This document shows, piece by piece, positions 63,492 to 64,000 of a DNA stretch of 64,000 nt (its first letter is position 1; each line of letters opens with the position of its first letter). Position numbers and translations under genes: made by a program. Source of the DNA: Kribbella monticola (GTDB lineage: Bacteria; Actinomycetota; Actinomycetes; Propionibacteriales; Kribbellaceae); the NCBI RefSeq assembly GCF_003261635.1, contig NZ_QFXK01000004.1:161180-225179 (forward strand), given 5' to 3'. The notes under the pieces are model-generated. The model did not search any database. It saw nothing but the letters and a program-made list of their open reading frames with translations, and had not been told where the DNA came from.

Positions 63492-63863
63492 ATGACTGTC
63501 GACTCCGAGGTTCTCGCCGTTTCGGCCGCTTGGGACGCCGTTCTCGTACGCAACGATGCCGAAGAGATCGCCGGCTTCATGGCTGACGATTGGGCCTATA
63601 TCGGGTCGGCCGGGGCGACGGCGAAGGCAGACATCATCGACTGGATCGCTTCGGGGAAGCTGGCTCACCATACGATGGAGATCGTCGGAGCCGCACGCGT
63701 CACCGTGCACGGAGAAACTGCTGTGATCACCGCACGCAAACAGAGCACGGGCAGCTGGGACGGCGTCTCTTACGCAGCGGACGAATGGATCAGCGAGGTC
63801 TTCGTCCTACAGGCCGGCCGGTGGCGCTGCATTCTCAGCCACAAATGCCCGGCTGAGATCTGA
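63492..63863 (+). CDS. NTF2-like / DUF4440 protein
   Basis: 123 residues, a single cone-shaped NTF2-like domain: N-terminal helices (VSAAWDAVLVRNDAEEIAGFM) then strands ending in WRCILSHKCPAEI. Related proteins are steroid isomerase-like enzymes or small-ligand binders. 27 bases after the preceding gene with GAGGAAGTC before the ATG, so probably on the same transcript. Confidence 0.8.
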   Translation: MTVDSEVLAVSAAWDAVLVRNDAEEIAGFMADDWAYIGSAGATAKADIIDWIASGKLAHHTMEIVGAARVTVHGETAVITARKQSTGSWDGVSYAADEWISEVFVLQAGRWRCILSHKCPAEI

Positions 63864-63929
63864 AAACAACGGGTCTGGAGACGCGGAGATGCCTGGAGAC
63901 GTGGCGATGCATACAGGTCTGGAAACACA

Positions 63930-63959
63930 TTAAGGGCCACCCGTGTGGGTGGCCCTTAA
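63930..63959 (-). terminator. Strong rRNA operon terminator
   Basis: Perfect 13-bp stem TTAAGGGCCACCC / GGGTGGCCCTTAA with loop GTGT, 9 bases beyond the 3' end of the 5S rRNA. Also faces the end of the plus-strand NTF2-like gene. Confidence 0.9.
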
Positions 63960-63968
63960 CAGTGTGAA

Positions 63969-64000
63969 TGTCCGGCGACGTCCTACTCTCCCACGACCTC
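63969..64000 (-). rRNA. rrf: 5S rRNA, 3' end only
   Basis: The minus strand reads GTGGGAGAGTAGGACGTCGC then CGGACA, the conserved 3' end of actinobacterial 5S rRNA. The rest lies beyond the window, followed on the same strand (upstream in the operon) by 23S and 16S genes by inference. Confidence 0.92.

Overview
The window is GC-rich DNA with actinobacterial features: GTG starts, G+C-biased third codon positions, many ATGA/GTGA gene overlaps, and regulators, lipoproteins and hydrolases typical of soil Actinomycetota. The gene content and style suggest a Kribbella-like member of the Nocardioidaceae; this is an inference from sequence style, not a database match. The right edge runs into the 3' end of a minus-strand 5S rRNA gene, so an rRNA operon lies just beyond the window.

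Layout. 0-4.5 kb: the end of an epoxide hydrolase, then a minus-strand pair made of a small EACC1-like protein and a membrane caspase with a beta-propeller (a candidate conflict or cell-death module). 4.6-9.8 kb: a sugar ABC transporter with a GH32/43-type glycosidase and a LacI regulator. 10-15.8 kb: two unknown proteins, a candidate type II toxin-antitoxin pair, a flavoprotein, a YjbR-like protein, and a WYL regulator divergent from a second epoxide hydrolase. 15.9-20.6 kb: a PLD-nuclease/SF2 helicase with atypical codon use, then a frameshifted alpha/beta hydrolase beside its intact paralogue. 20.7-29.8 kb: an aldo-keto reductase, a LysR regulator, a SEC-C protein, a methyltransferase, a GNAT acetyltransferase, an L,D-transpeptidase lipoprotein, and a small-protein/ArsR/SulP operon.

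29.9-39.9 kb: an eight-gene minus-strand catabolic operon (peptide/nickel-type ABC transporter, aldehyde dehydrogenase, SDR, amidase) divergent from a GntR/FadR regulator, with a perfect 15-bp palindrome between them. Ten copies of an oriented 9-mer, AGCGCT(C/T)TC, lie inside five of these coding sequences. 40-45.5 kb: a RING-finger/TerD-like protein with a small membrane partner, and an MFS exporter. 45.6-45.8 kb: an unlisted 57-residue peptide built of seven NEW(F)xGG repeats. 45.9-54.5 kb: a GGDEF protein, a quinone reductase, an SNF2 helicase and SWIM protein pair, an SGNH esterase and a SpoU methyltransferase.

54.8-62.5 kb: a split SMC-like locus. Three overlapping genes (a kleisin-like protein and two winged-helix-like proteins) are separated from a 1095-residue SMC-like ATPase by a minisatellite and a pectate lyase. 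The upstream regions of the first gene and of the ATPase share a 14-bp identical element at nearly the same distance from the start codon, which ties the two halves together. This locus and the NEWF peptide are the best candidates for undescribed systems. The end of the window holds two small orphan proteins and the strong rRNA terminator.
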